DNA from: UBA12018 sp051656605
GTDB taxonomy: Bacteria > Bacteroidota > Bacteroidia > Bacteroidales > CAMTPD01
DNA length: 64,000 bases
NCBI GenBank assembly: GCA_051656605.1
Contig: JBOGCF010000026.1
Location: 26,534 to 90,533, forward strand
Direction: 5' to 3'
The notes beneath the pieces are model-generated. The model searched no databases and was not told the DNA's origin. It was given only the letters and a program-made list of their open reading frames with translations. The stretch's first letter is position 1, and the number at the start of each line of letters is the position of its first letter. Position numbers and translations under genes: made by a program. Below, in pieces: positions 62,791 through 64,000 of the stretch.

Positions 62791-63474
62791 CTACAATTGC
62801 AGTTTTTCGAGTAAGGCAAGAGTAGCCTCTCCAACTCTTTTTGCTGATTGAGGGTTCTGACCTGTGACTAAACGTCCGTCTACCTGTACGTTTTCTGCCC
62901 AATTTTCTGCGATATGATAATGAGCACCTCTAAACATCAATTCACATTGAAGCAAGAACGGTACATCATTACATCGTTTAATTTCACGCTCCTCACTGTC
63001 GCTGAATCCCGTTACATGTCTATCGTGAATCAAGTATTCACCATTGCTAAGTCGGATGTTTAGTAAGCCCGAAGGGCCATGGCATACAGCGGCAACGACT
63101 CCTCCCTTTTCATAAATATGAGCTGCAATTCGAGCTATTTCCTTATTGTCAGGAAAATCATATACAGCACCGTGACCACCTACATAAAGGATCGCACTGT
63201 ATTTATTGGGTATAACCTCACCCGACTTCAATGTTGTTTTTAATTTGTCTGCAATCACGGGGTCATTCATGAACTCGTAATTTACAGGATCATTCATATC
63301 TACACCTGTAACAGGAGGTTCGCCTCCTTTAGGACTTACAAAATCAATGATGTACCCCATTTGAGACAGTACCTTCCAAGGGTGAGCTGCTTCACTCATC
63401 CACCAGCCTGTTTTCTCACCGGTATCTCCAAACTGCGCGTGAGAAGATAAAACAAACAAAACTCTCTTTTTCAT
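62791..63474 (-). CDS. DJ-1/PfpI-family (Hsp31-like) protein
   Basis: This is a 227-residue class I glutamine-amidotransferase-like protein, counted from the ATG at 63474 (MKKRVLFVLSSH); a longer frame starts at 63498. The nucleophile elbow is AAVCHGPSGLL with Cys131 and His132. The Hsp31-type element GWWMSEAAHPW contributes the acidic residue Glu28. Members act as glyoxalase III or deglycases, chaperones or proteases, and Cys-His-Glu is consistent with glyoxalase III. It is not linked to either neighbour. Confidence 0.9.
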   Translation of the reverse strand: MKKRVLFVLSSHAQFGDTGEKTGWWMSEAAHPWKVLSQMGYIIDFVSPKGGEPPVTGVDMNDPVNYEFMNDPVIADKLKTTLKSGEVIPNKYSAILYVGGHGAVYDFPDNKEIARIAAHIYEKGGVVAAVCHGPSGLLNIRLSNGEYLIHDRHVTGFSDSEEREIKRCNDVPFLLQCELMFRGAHYHIAENWAENVQVDGRLVTGQNPQSAKRVGEATLALLEKLQL

Positions 63475-63552
63475 AACAGCTATCATTTCATTATACAATC
63501 ATGGCTATATAAAAATATAACAGATTTATCAATATAACGGTTTATAAAATAG

Positions 63553-63593
63553 AGTTCGCTTAACCGAGTATATAAATCTCGATTAAGCGAACT
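63553..63593 (-). terminator. terminator of the SUMF1-domain gene
   Basis: AGTTCGCTTAA (63553-63563) pairs with TTAAGCGAACT (63583-63593), about 45 bases past the gene's stop codon. Confidence 0.65.
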
Positions 63594-63635
63594 AGTTGAA
63601 TATCACGAATGGATAGCTTAACCCTCTGTAAATTA

Positions 63636-64000
63636 TTAATCAGTAATAATTACACGGAAACCAACATTAAATGGAGCTTGCCATGGTTGGAAGTAACGAC
63701 GAGTCCAAGCTGTAGATTTTGCGGCTCTGTCGCGCCATGATCCACCACATACGGTTTTTTGTCCCACGTATGTAGGATGTTCTGAGCATTCTGATGCTGT
63801 CCATTCTGCCACGTTGCCGTGCATATCGAATAGACCCCATGGATTGGCTTTGTATTTGCCACCTTCTACGGTGATCAGGTTACCGTCGTTGCTTTCTTTA
63901 TCACGAGGAACGAAATCCCAGAATTTGCGTGTAAAGTGTCCGTCAGGAATTGGAACCGTTGGTTCAAGTCCCCATACGGCAAGATTCTTGATGGTGTAAT
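63636..64000 (-). CDS. SUMF1/formylglycine-generating-enzyme-like protein, C-terminal part (cut by window edge)
   Basis: About 121 residues are visible. The family blocks are KANPWGLFDMHGNVAEWTASE, GGSWRD and FNVGFRV, the core of the sulfatase-modifying-factor fold. In true formylglycine-generating enzymes a Cys pair lies between GGSW and GFR, but here that stretch (RAAKSTAWTRRYFQPWQAP) has none. It is therefore more likely a fold relative, such as the GldK-type or sensor proteins of Bacteroidota, than an active sulfatase maturase. The start lies outside the window. Confidence 0.8.
   Translation of the reverse strand, partial: YTIKNLAVWGLEPTVPIPDGHFTRKFWDFVPRDKESNDGNLITVEGGKYKANPWGLFDMHGNVAEWTASECSEHPTYVGQKTVCGGSWRDRAAKSTAWTRRYFQPWQAPFNVGFRVIITD

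Noticed and set aside
63636..64000. Sulfatase-activating formylglycine-generating enzyme paired with the sulfotransferase locus
   Set aside because: The required cysteines are absent in the visible active-site region and the two loci are over 30 kb apart.

Overview
The window comes from a Bacteroidales chromosome (phylum Bacteroidota), probably a Bacteroides, Parabacteroides or Dysgonomonas relative. I cannot place it to species. The evidence is SusC/SusD pairs, a fimbrillin-type lipoprotein, GH92, GH130 and GH2 enzymes, lipoboxes ending in SC or AC, and many TAnnTTTG-type -7 promoter boxes placed 10 to 60 bases before genes. There is no rRNA, CRISPR array, insertion sequence or prophage. The region looks like ordinary chromosome with several accessory sugar and phosphonate loci.

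Layout. 1-4046 (minus strand) is a 2-aminoethylphosphonate utilisation locus: an OprO/P-like porin, a DUF5690 transporter, phnX, and phnW cut by the window edge. 4111-8223 holds a COG2509 flavoprotein, radA and a threonine aldolase. 8476-12005 is a GH92 alpha-1,2-mannosidase with an FHS-type sugar permease. An initiator tRNA with a consensus promoter follows at 12208. 12436-15426 is an operon of a TetR regulator, a KAS III-like synthase, FabG and an RluA pseudouridine synthase. 15427-15870 is a non-coding stretch of nested inverted repeats. 15871-20878 (minus) carries a queuosine-precursor transporter, an M16 peptidase with a cyclophilin, a fimbrillin-like lipoprotein, TrmH and a small zinc ribbon.

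20952-29807 is a polysaccharide utilisation locus: AraC regulator, GH130 mannosylglucose phosphorylase, SusC, SusD and, unusually, a lipoprotein arylsulfate sulfotransferase. 29956-34277 has two RhlE-type DEAD-box helicases around a lipoprotein that resembles a MINPP-type histidine phosphatase but lacks both catalytic histidines. 34615-40256 has a DUF3127 protein with an SSB-like tail, an MscS channel, two tandem outer-membrane barrels, a small membrane protein and an acyl-CoA synthetase. 40348-48629 contains two NlpE-like lipoproteins, a 59-residue acidic protein, GtrA, two tandem L,D-transpeptidases, an AsmA-like protein and a DUF302 protein. 48626-49496 is a tightly overlapping set with a 50-residue reading frame. 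49679-52064 has two permeases. 52189-62742 is a second sugar locus: a DUF5107/TPR protein and two GH2 enzymes in one operon, with a divergent AraC regulator. The window ends with a DJ-1/PfpI protein and a truncated SUMF1-domain protein.

The most unusual items are the sulfotransferase inside a mannan-type locus, the predicted phosphatase pseudoenzyme, the structured repeat region at 15.6 kb, the GC palindrome cluster at 34.4 kb, a possible pseudoknot leader before the queuosine-precursor transporter, and the unlisted small gene at 48.6 kb.
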